Assembly (NCBI GenBank): GCA_937934465.1
Contig: CALGZO010000042.1
Coordinates: forward strand, 1 to 17,139
Source: an uncultured Fimbriimonadales bacterium
Lineage (GTDB): Bacteria; Armatimonadota; Fimbriimonadia; Fimbriimonadales; GBS-DC
DNA: 17,139 bases
Reading direction: 5' to 3'
This document shows, one piece after another, positions 1-7,142 of this stretch (positions within the stretch are counted from its first letter, which is position 1; each line of letters starts with the position of its first letter). The position numbers were made by a program, and so were the translations under genes. Below the pieces are notes generated by a model, which saw only the letters and a list, made by a program, of their open reading frames with translations, had not been told where the DNA came from and made no database searches.

Positions 1-930
1 GACCTCGTGGCGCGCGTCTCGCCCGAAGTGTGGACCACGCAGCAGGTGAAATACCTCAACCGCAACATGCGCACCAGCGTCTCGGGCGTGACGCCCGACC
101 TGCAGCCCATCCGCAACCTCGTGGTGGAGGAGGGGCGGTTCGTCAGCGAGCAGGATGTGGAAGCGATGGCGCGGGTGGCAGTGATCGGACACACTGTGTG
201 GCAGGAGCTGTTTCAGGGCGGAGCGTGCGTCGGCAAGACCATCCGCATCGGCGGGCAGACCTACGAAGTCATCGGACGCCTCGCCTACAAGGGCGACACG
301 GGCTTCCGCAGCTTCGACGACCGCGTGTATATCCCGCTGCCGACCGCGATGCGCCGCCTGATGGGGCAACGCTACCTCGACGCGCTCAACATTCAATCGC
401 GCCGCTCCGACCGAATGAGCGAGGCGCAGTCCTGCGTGGAGGAAGCCCTCGCGCGCGCCCACAAAATACCCCCAGACGGCGACCCTGACTTCCGCGTGTT
501 CAACCAAGGCGACTTCGTGGAGACCGTAGAAGCCACCGCGCAGACCTTCACCTTCCTACTGGGCGGCGTCGCGCTCGTGTCGCTGATCGTGGGCGGCATC
601 GGCATCATGAACATCATGCTGGTCTCCGTGACCGAGCGCACACGCGAGATTGGCTTGCGCAAGGCAATCGGCGCAACGAAGTTCAACATTATGCTGCAGT
701 TCCTCATCGAGTCGGTGGTGGTGAGCGTGCTGGGCGGCGTGATAGGCATCGCGCTGGGCTACTGGGCAGCCAGCTCGATCAGCACGCAGGCGAACTGGAA
801 GGTGCTGATACCGATTGAGGGCGTGCTGTTGGCGTTCGGGTTCGCGGCGTTTATCGGGGTGTTCTTCGGGCTGTACCCTGCGTGGCGCGCGGCGCAGCTG
901 CAACCGATTGAGGCGTTGCGCTACGAGTGA
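1..930 (+). CDS. MacB/FtsX-type ABC transporter permease, C-terminal part (5' end outside window)
   Basis: The reading frame is open from base 1, so the N-terminal membrane segment and the start of the extracytoplasmic domain lie outside the window. Bases 1-540 encode the end of a MacB-type periplasmic core domain (PIRNLVVEEGRFVSEQD, VAVIGHTVWQELF, GKTIRIGGQTYEVIG). Three hydrophobic segments follow at about 541-630, 690-770 and 823-890. Between the first two is the FtsX-family signature ERTREIGLRKAIGAT, and the protein ends in the usual YPAWRAAQLQPIEALRYE. Such permeases pair with a LolD/MacB-like ATPase to drive mechanotransmission or export of peptides, lipoproteins or drugs across the envelope. 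The ATPase is not in this window and the substrate cannot be told. The gene ends 7 bases from the convergent phytase gene. Confidence 0.93.
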   Translation, partial: DLVARVSPEVWTTQQVKYLNRNMRTSVSGVTPDLQPIRNLVVEEGRFVSEQDVEAMARVAVIGHTVWQELFQGGACVGKTIRIGGQTYEVIGRLAYKGDTGFRSFDDRVYIPLPTAMRRLMGQRYLDALNIQSRRSDRMSEAQSCVEEALARAHKIPPDGDPDFRVFNQGDFVETVEATAQTFTFLLGGVALVSLIVGGIGIMNIMLVSVTERTREIGLRKAIGATKFNIMLQFLIESVVVSVLGGVIGIALGYWAASSISTQANWKVLIPIEGVLLAFGFAAFIGVFFGLYPAWRAAQLQPIEALRYE

Positions 931-937
931 GTCCCGA

Positions 938-1945
938 CTACGGCAACCGCGCCGCCGACCGAATATCCGCCCAGCGGTACACCCAGAAGTTGCGGTCTTT
1001 GCTGTTCATCGCGACCACCAAGCCGCTCTCGAACGGCGCGCCGAAGTTGTGGGCGTTTGCGTCCAGCCCATCCGTGCTGTCCGCGCCTGTGTAGAGCGTC
1101 GCTATCGGCTGCGATTGGCGACCGAAGCGCGGATAGATATGCAGCCGACTGTTCTCTTTGAGTTGCTCGGTGCAGAGTAGGTAGCCCTCGCCGTGTGTAG
1201 GGGCATAGAGCGCAATCCCCTCTTGGTCGCCCTGCAGTTCGGCGGCGAACAGCGCGAGCTCGCGTTCAGGCATTGCGGGGTTCGCGTGATACTTGCGAAT
1301 GCCCACATTCTCGTCCGCGTAGTACACATAGCCCAGTGCGCTGTCGACGCACACCGCCTCGATTTCGCCTTTACCGCTGAACGCGCCGAACGCACGCACG
1401 AACTGCACGCCCACCCTGCCGCCGCGCGTGGGAACCAGCCGATACTGGTGCAGGTAGCCTTGCGTGGGACCCGACTTGCGCGAGACGATTGCATGCGCCT
1501 CGCCGCGCCCTGCATGATAGAGCGCGACGCCCATCGGCATCGCGCGTTCGCCCGTTTCGCCTGCGAAGACCCGCGCCCCGTCGGGGTCGGTGATGTCCAC
1601 GATGCGTCGCCGCTCGGGGTCGATGCGGAAGATACGCAACCGACTGGCGTACCGCTCGGTGGCTACGGCGATATCGAGCCGCGTGCGCCCTATCACAACC
1701 CCCTGCGCCACATCGATGTTGTTCGGCTGATCGATATTGCGCACGAGTTGAACCAGCCGTCCGTTGAGGTCGTACACGCCGATTGCGCCGTGTGGGGCGC
1801 GGGCTTTGTTCGTGCCCAAAATCAGGCTCTGGCGCGGCTGATGGGGATGCACCCAGACGGCGGGGTCGTCGGCGTCGTCGGGCAGCGGCGCCGTGCGCAT
1901 CACAGGACGCACCTCAGGCGTTTGGAAGCGGAATATGTTCGGCAT
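938..1945 (-). CDS. Beta-propeller phytase-like protein (3-phytase family)
   Basis: A 335-residue protein if it starts at ATG 1945. An upstream in-frame ATG at 1987 would add 14 residues but would overlap the divergent gene. Beta-propeller phytase motifs are clear: DDADDPAVWVHP (about 23-34), a GTNK segment (44-47), NNIDV (75-79), a DQEGIALY strand and a late STDGLDA motif. The acidic residues of these motifs bind calcium in known family members, which release phosphate from phytate. Such enzymes are normally secreted, but no signal peptide is visible from either start: the N-terminus is MPNIFRFQTPEVRPV. Export may be non-classical, or the protein may act on another phosphoester. It is convergent with the ABC permease and divergent from the GT39-like gene. 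Family assignment is strong; substrate is inferred. Confidence 0.88.
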   Translation of the reverse strand: MPNIFRFQTPEVRPVMRTAPLPDDADDPAVWVHPHQPRQSLILGTNKARAPHGAIGVYDLNGRLVQLVRNIDQPNNIDVAQGVVIGRTRLDIAVATERYASRLRIFRIDPERRRIVDITDPDGARVFAGETGERAMPMGVALYHAGRGEAHAIVSRKSGPTQGYLHQYRLVPTRGGRVGVQFVRAFGAFSGKGEIEAVCVDSALGYVYYADENVGIRKYHANPAMPERELALFAAELQGDQEGIALYAPTHGEGYLLCTEQLKENSRLHIYPRFGRQSQPIATLYTGADSTDGLDANAHNFGAPFESGLVVAMNSKDRNFWVYRWADIRSAARLP

Positions 1946-1969
1946 AGGCGACACTGTTCGGGGCGTGGG

Positions 1970-1977
1970 GGTACACT
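1970..1977 (+). promoter_or_regulatory. Extended -10 promoter element GGTACACT before the GT39-like gene
   Basis: GGTACACT ends 8 bases before ATG 1986. A weak -35 candidate, GCGACA at 1948-1953, sits 18 bases upstream of TACACT. No Shine-Dalgarno sequence lies between the hexamer and the ATG. A transcription start about 7 bases after the -10 would fall next to the ATG, giving a leaderless mRNA. The motif recurs before the other plus-strand units. Confidence 0.6.
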
Positions 1978-1985
1978 CCTGCCAC

Positions 1986-3203
1986 ATGAGCCGGGTTTCG
2001 CTGTGGCTGTGGTTGGCGGTTATCGTCGTGCGCGTGGGCTACGCGCTGCTGGCGACGCAGATAGACCCGATGCTCCGCGCGGATCCCCTGCATGGCGACG
2101 CCGTTGTGCATGACAGCATGGCGCGGCGACTTGCTCATACAGGCGAGTATCGGCTGGAGAAGGGGCTGATGACCGCGCCTGCGTATATCTATGCGATGGC
2201 AGGCGTCTACGCGCTGGCGGGGCACGCGCCGATTGCCGTGCGACTGCTGAACGCGCTGCTGGGGCTGCTGACGCTGTGGGGGCTGTGGCGATTGGCTCAG
2301 CAGTTGGCGGGCGCGCGCACGGCGAACCTCGCGCTGGCGCTGGGCGCGTTCCACCCCCACCTGCTGATGATTACGGGCTGGCTCTACACCGAGAACCTCG
2401 CGCTGCCGCTGACGGTTTGGGCGGTCTATGGGCTTTACTTCGGCAGGGGCGCAGGCGCGGCGGTGGGGTCGGGCGTGCTGCTGGGATTGCTCGCGCTCAC
2501 AAGGGCGAACTACTTGCCGTTCGCCTTGCTGGCTGCAGGGTGGAGGCTCTGGCGCGAACGCGCGTGGCGCACGCCTGCGCTCATGCTCGCCGCCGCCGCG
2601 CTCACGGTGGCGCCCTACACCGCCTATATCTCCGCGCGCTACGGCGCGTTCATCCCCATCGGCTTGGGAGGCTATGTGCTGCTGTGGGCGAACAACCCTT
2701 ACGCCGACGGCGGGTTCGACCCGATGTTCTTGGAGCGCGAGCTGACGCTTGGGGGCGAGACGAAGCCGATTCGCGCGTGGCTCGACGCGCCCGACCCCGT
2801 CTCGCGCGACCGTCAGGCGATGCGCCTTGCGTGGCAGTGGGTGCGCGAGAACCCGTGGGATTGGCTCCGTCTGCTCACGCGCAAGGTTGCGCTCACGCTC
2901 TCGGCGTTCGGCTTGCAGAACCCCGACAATCGCGCGCTTGCCCGTGCGCTGCGCGTGGCGGATGGGGTGTATTGGGCGTTTTTGGTTGTCGCTGGCTACG
3001 GGCTGTGGCGGCTGCGTCGGACGCATGCGCCGTTCGTTGGGCTTGGCGGGTTGCTCATCGGCTGGACGCTGCTGACCATCCTGCTCTACGCGGGCGGCAG
3101 CCGACCCCTGCTGCCCGTGCAGCCGATACTCACGCTCGGCGCAGCCGTCACACTCACGGCGCGAGCGCAGCGGGAATCGCCAACCGATTGTCGAACCCTA
3201 TAG
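1986..3203 (+). CDS. Membrane glycosyltransferase of the GT39/PMT-like superfamily
   Basis: A 405-residue polytopic membrane protein starting MSRVSLWLWLAVIVVRVGYA. A first membrane helix (about 5-24) is followed by an extracytoplasmic loop with acidic residues (HGDAVVHDSMARRLA, about 36-50), as in ArnT/PMT-like GT-C enzymes. Many Leu/Ala-rich helices follow. These enzymes move sugars from polyprenyl-phosphate donors to lipids, glycans or proteins on the outer face of the membrane; acceptor and sugar are unknown here. ATG 1986 was chosen over the in-frame upstream ATG at 1893 because the extra 31 residues would lie antisense to the phytase gene and because a -10-like element sits just before 1986. 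The symporter gene begins 3 bases after the stop, so the two probably share an mRNA. Confidence 0.82.
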   Translation: MSRVSLWLWLAVIVVRVGYALLATQIDPMLRADPLHGDAVVHDSMARRLAHTGEYRLEKGLMTAPAYIYAMAGVYALAGHAPIAVRLLNALLGLLTLWGLWRLAQQLAGARTANLALALGAFHPHLLMITGWLYTENLALPLTVWAVYGLYFGRGAGAAVGSGVLLGLLALTRANYLPFALLAAGWRLWRERAWRTPALMLAAAALTVAPYTAYISARYGAFIPIGLGGYVLLWANNPYADGGFDPMFLERELTLGGETKPIRAWLDAPDPVSRDRQAMRLAWQWVRENPWDWLRLLTRKVALTLSAFGLQNPDNRALARALRVADGVYWAFLVVAGYGLWRLRRTHAPFVGLGGLLIGWTLLTILLYAGGSRPLLPVQPILTLGAAVTLTARAQRESPTDCRTL

Positions 3204-3206
3204 GCG

Positions 3207-4430
3207 ATGGAACGCGAACGAGAGTTTGTCGCCATACGATGGGTGGTGGCAGGCATCCTGACAGGGATTGTCGGGGGTTTGCTGCTCAATCGCGCGGGCG
3301 GCGCGGAGTCGCCCCTGTTTGAGATGATTACGCTGGGCGGCGACCTGTTTATTCGCCTGCTGCGGATGGTGATTGTGCCGTTGGTGGCGGCGTCGCTGAT
3401 TACTGCAGCGGCAGGGCTGGACACGCGCTACTTGGGCAGGCTGGGCGGCGTCACGCTCGTCTACTACACAGCCACCACCGTGCTTGCCGCCGCGCTGGGC
3501 TTGACGATTGTGAACCTCGTCGATCCTGGCGTCGGCGCGGTGCTGGAAGGCGTCCGCCCCCCAACGGAAATCCTCGAACGCCAACCGCCCACCTTCGCCG
3601 ACCTCCTGCGCAACCTGATTCCTGCCAACCCCATCGACGCGCTCGCGCGCGCCGATATGCTCCAGATTATCAGTTTCAGCCTGATTGTGGGCGTCGCGTT
3701 GAACCTGATGGGCGACCGCGGGCAGGCAGTGAAGCAGTTCGTGGGCGAGGTGCTGGAGCTTTCGATGGTCATCGTGCGCTGGGTGCTGTATCTGTTGCCG
3801 GTGGGCGTGGCGCTGCTGCTGATGCGAGCGATTGGGCAGGCGGGGTACGAGGTGTTCGCGCCGTTGGCGAAGTACATGGGCGCGGTGCTGGGCGGATTAG
3901 CCATTCACGGGCTGGTGGTGCTGCCGCTGTTGGTGTGGCTGCTGGGCGGCGCGCCCCCGTGGCGGTTCTTGCGTGGGATTGCCGCGCCGATGATTACCGC
4001 GCTCAGCACCAGCTCCAGCGCGGCGACCCTGCCCGTGACGATGCGCACCGTCGAGCGCGAACTGCAAGTGCCCGGCTACATCAGCCGTTTCTGCATCCCG
4101 ATTGGCGCCACGGTGAATATGGACGGCACTGCGCTCTACGAGGCGGTCGCTGCGCTGTTTATCGCGCAAGCCTACGGCGTCTCGCTGAGCCTCTCCGAGC
4201 AGGTGGTGGTGCTGCTGACGGCGACGCTGGCAGCCATCGGCGCGGCGGGCATCCCCAGCGCAGGGCTGTTCACGATGGTCATCGTGCTGCAAGCTGTAAA
4301 CCTGCCGCTGGAAGGCATCGGGCTTATCTTGGCGGTCGATCGCGTGCTGGACATGTTCCGCACGATGGTTAATGTAGAGGGCGACGCGGGCGGCGCGGTC
4401 ATCCTCACGAACCTTGTCGGCAAGAAGTAG
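3207..4430 (+). CDS. Sodium:dicarboxylate (glutamate/aspartate-type) symporter, DAACS family
   Basis: A 407-residue member of the SDF/DAACS family related to GltPh and GltP. It has the serine-rich re-entrant hairpin ALSTSSSAATLP (265-276), NMDGT at 304-308 and the helix 8 pattern D378, D382, R385, N389, D393 in DRVLDMFRTMVNVEGD. The residues matching GltPh D394 and R397 (here D382 and R385) are kept, which favours an acidic amino acid or C4-dicarboxylate substrate over a neutral one. Uptake is driven by sodium or protons across the inner membrane. The gene starts 3 bases after the GT39-like stop and has no clear ribosome-binding site, so translation is probably coupled. The final codons overlap the promoter of the next gene. 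Confidence 0.95.
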   Translation: MEREREFVAIRWVVAGILTGIVGGLLLNRAGGAESPLFEMITLGGDLFIRLLRMVIVPLVAASLITAAAGLDTRYLGRLGGVTLVYYTATTVLAAALGLTIVNLVDPGVGAVLEGVRPPTEILERQPPTFADLLRNLIPANPIDALARADMLQIISFSLIVGVALNLMGDRGQAVKQFVGEVLELSMVIVRWVLYLLPVGVALLLMRAIGQAGYEVFAPLAKYMGAVLGGLAIHGLVVLPLLVWLLGGAPPWRFLRGIAAPMITALSTSSSAATLPVTMRTVERELQVPGYISRFCIPIGATVNMDGTALYEAVAALFIAQAYGVSLSLSEQVVVLLTATLAAIGAAGIPSAGLFTMVIVLQAVNLPLEGIGLILAVDRVLDMFRTMVNVEGDAGGAVILTNLVGKK

Positions 4431-4442
4431 GTGGGGTATCCT
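4414..4442 (+). promoter_or_regulatory. Promoter: -35 TTGTCG, 17-bp spacer, -10 TATCCT
   Basis: TTGTCG (4414-4419, four of six matches to TTGACA) and TATCCT (4437-4442) are 17 bases apart. The -10 is preceded by GG, as in the other units of this window. The -35 lies inside the last codons of the symporter gene. Transcription would begin near 4449, leaving a leader of about 10 bases that still holds GGAGG (4450-4454) five bases before ATG 4460. Confidence 0.65.
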
Positions 4443-4459
4443 TTACGGCGGAGGCGACG

Positions 4460-5434
4460 ATGCGACGCTGGATGGGACTTTTGGGGGTCGGTCTTGCGTT
4501 GGGCGCATGTCGCCCTGCGCCGATGGCAAGCGAGTCGCGCGAGTGGGTTCCCGAACTGCGTGTGGCGGCGCGCGGTAAAGAGTACGACACGGTGCGTTAT
4601 GTGCGCGAGGGCGTGCCCCTCTACGCCGAGATATATCGCCCGACGAGCCGTCGCACGCCTGCGCCTGCGGTGGTGCTGTTGCCGGGCGGGTTCGTGGGCG
4701 TGAACGCGAACCACCGTCAGCTGGCGCGTCGGCTCGCGCAGGCAGGCTACTTGGTCGCGTTGCCCCACCTGCGCGGGCAGGGCAAAAGCGGCGGGTTTAT
4801 CGATTTCGGGCTGGAAGACGCGATTGATGTGCGCGGGCTGGCAAAAGCCCTGCCCCAAGTGGGCGGCGACGGCAGGTACGCCTATGTGGGCGTCTCGCTC
4901 GGCGGCGCAATCGCCTGCAACGCCGCGCGCAACGACCCCGACACGCGCGGAATCGTGTGCCTGCTCAGCCCGACCGACTTCCGCGAGCAACGCCAACTGC
5001 TCATCCACTACGGACGCCCCGAACGCGCCCAACGCTGGGACGCTTGGAAAGGCGGCTCGCCTGAAGAGTGCCCCGAATGCTGGGACGCACGCGACCCCCT
5101 ACGGCATGTGCGCGAGGTACACGCGCCAATCTTATTCGTACAGGCGGGCGAGGATGTGCTGATTCCAGTGGCGCAGGCGTGTCGCTGGCGCGAGGCGCGC
5201 CAGCAGATGGGGCGCAGGGTTCATACCGTCGCACTCGCCAACGACGGCAAGCCATGGCGCGGACAACTCAAAGAGCGCCAGCAGTGCGCCCTGCCCTTCA
5301 CAGGCTGGGGCGACCTGCGCGAAGACCACTTGGTGTTCTTCCCTAATATGCCCCACCGCACCAACGAGGCGATGTGGGAGATTGCGCAGAAAGCCCTATC
5401 GCGCTGGTTCGAGGAGACGACGAATGCACGCTGA
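4460..5434 (+). CDS. Alpha/beta-hydrolase lipoprotein (dienelactone hydrolase/peptidase S9-like)
   Basis: A 324-residue protein with a lipoprotein signal peptide ending in the lipobox LGAC, so C17 would be lipidated. The mature part has an alpha/beta-hydrolase fold: an oxyanion-type strand AVVLLPGGFVG (about 70-80), the nucleophile elbow GVSLG with S146, a likely catalytic acid D232 in FVQAGEDVLIP, and a likely histidine at H299 (MPHRTNEAMW). Cys-rich residues near 204-208 (ECPEC) are unusual for the fold. The substrate is unknown; esters or peptides are both possible. GGAGG five bases before ATG 4460 supports the start. The gene overlaps the acyltransferase by 11 bases, so the two are probably co-translated and may act together on envelope acyl groups. 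That link is inference. Confidence 0.87.
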   Translation: MRRWMGLLGVGLALGACRPAPMASESREWVPELRVAARGKEYDTVRYVREGVPLYAEIYRPTSRRTPAPAVVLLPGGFVGVNANHRQLARRLAQAGYLVALPHLRGQGKSGGFIDFGLEDAIDVRGLAKALPQVGGDGRYAYVGVSLGGAIACNAARNDPDTRGIVCLLSPTDFREQRQLLIHYGRPERAQRWDAWKGGSPEECPECWDARDPLRHVREVHAPILFVQAGEDVLIPVAQACRWREARQQMGRRVHTVALANDGKPWRGQLKERQQCALPFTGWGDLREDHLVFFPNMPHRTNEAMWEIAQKALSRWFEETTNAR

Positions 5435-6566
5435 GACCCTCGCGCTGCGCCACGACACATCCGCGCCGCCGCGCAACACAGCAGGCGCATCCTACAACAC
5501 GGAGACTGCGCCCAAGAGCGACTTGCCCACTCAAGACGAGCGGTTTCGGTGGGTGGAAATCTTTCGCGGGCTGGCGATTCTGGAAGTCGTGTTCCATCAC
5601 ACATCGGGGCGGTTCCTCAGCATGCTGGACAAAGAGAGCGCGGCGTGGCTCGCGTTGGCGTCTCTGAACCGCACGCTCCACTATGCAGTGCCTGCGTTCC
5701 TGATGATGACGGCGTTCGTGCTAATGCGCTCGCTCCTGCGCGAGTTTAATCTGAAGCGCTACACGGCGAACCGTCTGCTGCGAGCGTTGTTGCCGTACTT
5801 GTTGTGGAGCGGGCTGTACTTGGTGTATCGCACCTACCTGCTGGGCGCGCCGCCGAGCTGGTCGCGTTGGGCAGACTATCTGTTCTGGGGCAAAGCTTAC
5901 TTTCATCTCTATTTTCTGGCGGTGGCGATGCAGTTGTATGTGCTGTTGCCGCTGCTGTTGCCTGTGGCGCGGCGGCGTCCGCCGTTCTGGGCGGTGCTGA
6001 TTGCCATCGTCGCGCTCACGATGGCGGTCTATTGGTTCAATCGGCTGGCGTATCGTGTGCCGTACACGGGCAGTTATGTGCTGTGGTACACGCCTGTAGT
6101 GCTGTTAGGGGTGTGGTTGGCGACGCAGGCGCAGCGGTTAGGCGCAATCGTACGCAAGGGGTGGCTGCTCGCGCTGGCGAGTGCAGGGGTGGGGTTGTGG
6201 GTGTATCTGCCGTTGGCGTTGCAGGCGATTCAGGGCGCGCCTGTGAACACATTCCACTATCAGGTGGGGAACTGGCTGTTCACGGCGGGGGTGAGTTTCT
6301 TGCTGTTAGCGGCGGCGTATTGGCTGAGCGACTCGCAGGCGCGGGCGACGGTAGGCGTGCAGCTGTTGGGGCGATACTCGCTGCAGATTTATCTGATACA
6401 CCCTCTCGTGCTGAGCGAGTTGAATCGTTGGGGGCTGGTGAGCGCGTTGCAGGCGCGTTGGGGGTTGCCGTTGTGTTTTCTGGCGGCGTTGCTCATCCCG
6501 TTCGCGCTGGGCTGGCTGATAGCCCGCGCGCCGCGCGTATCGGTGCTAATCTTTGGGCGGTCGTAG
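5424..6566 (+). CDS. Acyltransferase-3 family integral membrane protein
   Basis: A 380-residue protein from ATG 5424, chosen because GAGGAGA (5411-5417) precedes it at good spacing. An in-frame ATG at 5382 would add 14 Arg-rich residues deep inside the upstream gene. After a hydrophilic N-terminus of about 40 residues comes the family motif FRGLAILEVVFHH (R48, with H58 and H59 as candidate catalytic histidines). About ten membrane helices follow, with KRYTANRLLRALLPYLLWSG after the third. Such proteins O-acylate polysaccharides, lipopolysaccharide sugars, peptidoglycan or antibiotics from cytoplasmic acyl-CoA. The acceptor is unknown. It overlaps the hydrolase gene upstream by 11 bases and ends about 45 bases before the folK promoter. 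Confidence 0.88.
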   Translation: MHAETLALRHDTSAPPRNTAGASYNTETAPKSDLPTQDERFRWVEIFRGLAILEVVFHHTSGRFLSMLDKESAAWLALASLNRTLHYAVPAFLMMTAFVLMRSLLREFNLKRYTANRLLRALLPYLLWSGLYLVYRTYLLGAPPSWSRWADYLFWGKAYFHLYFLAVAMQLYVLLPLLLPVARRRPPFWAVLIAIVALTMAVYWFNRLAYRVPYTGSYVLWYTPVVLLGVWLATQAQRLGAIVRKGWLLALASAGVGLWVYLPLALQAIQGAPVNTFHYQVGNWLFTAGVSFLLLAAAYWLSDSQARATVGVQLLGRYSLQIYLIHPLVLSELNRWGLVSALQARWGLPLCFLAALLIPFALGWLIARAPRVSVLIFGRS

Positions 6567-6609
6567 GCACGAAGGCGTTCTGAGCGGACTTCTCAAAGCG
6601 ACTTGGAGA

Positions 6610-6617
6610 GGTATAAT
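6610..6617 (+). promoter_or_regulatory. Extended -10 promoter element GGTATAAT before folK
   Basis: TATAAT at 6612-6617 is a perfect consensus hexamer with GG in front. A possible -35, TTCTCA (6590-6595, four of six), lies 16 bases upstream. Only 9 bases separate the hexamer from ATG 6627, and no Shine-Dalgarno sequence is present, so the mRNA is probably leaderless or nearly so. Confidence 0.68.
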
Positions 6618-6626
6618 GGCGTGTGC

Positions 6627-7142
6627 ATGGCGGCGAAGGTATATCTCAGTCTCGGTTCGAACTTGGGCGACCGCCTGCAGCACCTGCGTGAGGGCGTCGC
6701 ACGCTTGCCTCTGTATGGCGTATATCCCGTGCGCGTCTCGCCCGTGTACGAGACCGCGCCCGTAGGCGAGACGCCCGACCCGCGCCCTTACCTGAACATC
6801 GGGGTATGGGCGCAGACCGAGTTGGACCCCCACGCGCTACTCCGCGCGCTCAAGGCAGTGGAGGCGCAGCAAGGGCGTACCTTTCAAGAGGGACGCTGGA
6901 TGCCGCGCACGCTGGATATCGATATCATTCTCTACGATAACTTGCGCCTCGACACGCCACACCTGACGATACCGCACCCGCGCATGCGCGAGCGCGCCTT
7001 CGTGCTAATCCCGCTGGCGGCGATGACGCCGAACTACATCCTGCCCGACGGGACGCCGCTGCAAGCGTTGCTTCAAGACCCACAGGTTCGAACTCAGGAG
7101 GTGCGACTGTACGATGCCCACCTATCGGTATCGAGCCGTTGA
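6627..7142 (+). CDS. folK: 2-amino-4-hydroxy-6-hydroxymethyldihydropteridine pyrophosphokinase (HPPK)
   Basis: A 171-residue enzyme of folate synthesis that transfers pyrophosphate from ATP to 6-hydroxymethyl-7,8-dihydropterin in the cytoplasm. The N-terminal SLGSNLGDR (8-16) and the HPPK signature RWMPRTLDIDI (90-100) are both present, with acidic D97 and D99 as the expected metal ligands, followed by IPHPRMRERAFVLIPL. Length is normal. ATG 6627 is chosen because it begins MAAKVYLSLGSN in family style and follows a consensus -10. The longer frame from TTG 6603 would start upstream of the predicted transcription start. Its 3' end overlaps the start of the PilC-like gene by 29 bases. Other folate genes are not nearby. 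Confidence 0.95.
   Translation: MAAKVYLSLGSNLGDRLQHLREGVARLPLYGVYPVRVSPVYETAPVGETPDPRPYLNIGVWAQTELDPHALLRALKAVEAQQGRTFQEGRWMPRTLDIDIILYDNLRLDTPHLTIPHPRMRERAFVLIPLAAMTPNYILPDGTPLQALLQDPQVRTQEVRLYDAHLSVSSR
7096..7103 (+). promoter_or_regulatory. Ribosome-binding site AGGAGGTG inside the end of folK
   Basis: AGGAGGTG lies within the last codons of folK, 10 bases before ATG 7114. It fixes the start of the next gene despite the 29-base overlap and implies independent initiation on a shared mRNA. Confidence 0.7.

Noticed and set aside
1914..3026. 370-residue open frame on the minus strand opposite the glycosyltransferase
   Set aside because: Arg/Gln/His-rich composition typical of an antisense frame in GC-rich DNA, with no domain and no start signal.
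4172..5032. 286-residue minus-strand frame across the symporter and hydrolase
   Set aside because: It crosses two opposite genes and has low-complexity composition; no recognisable protein.
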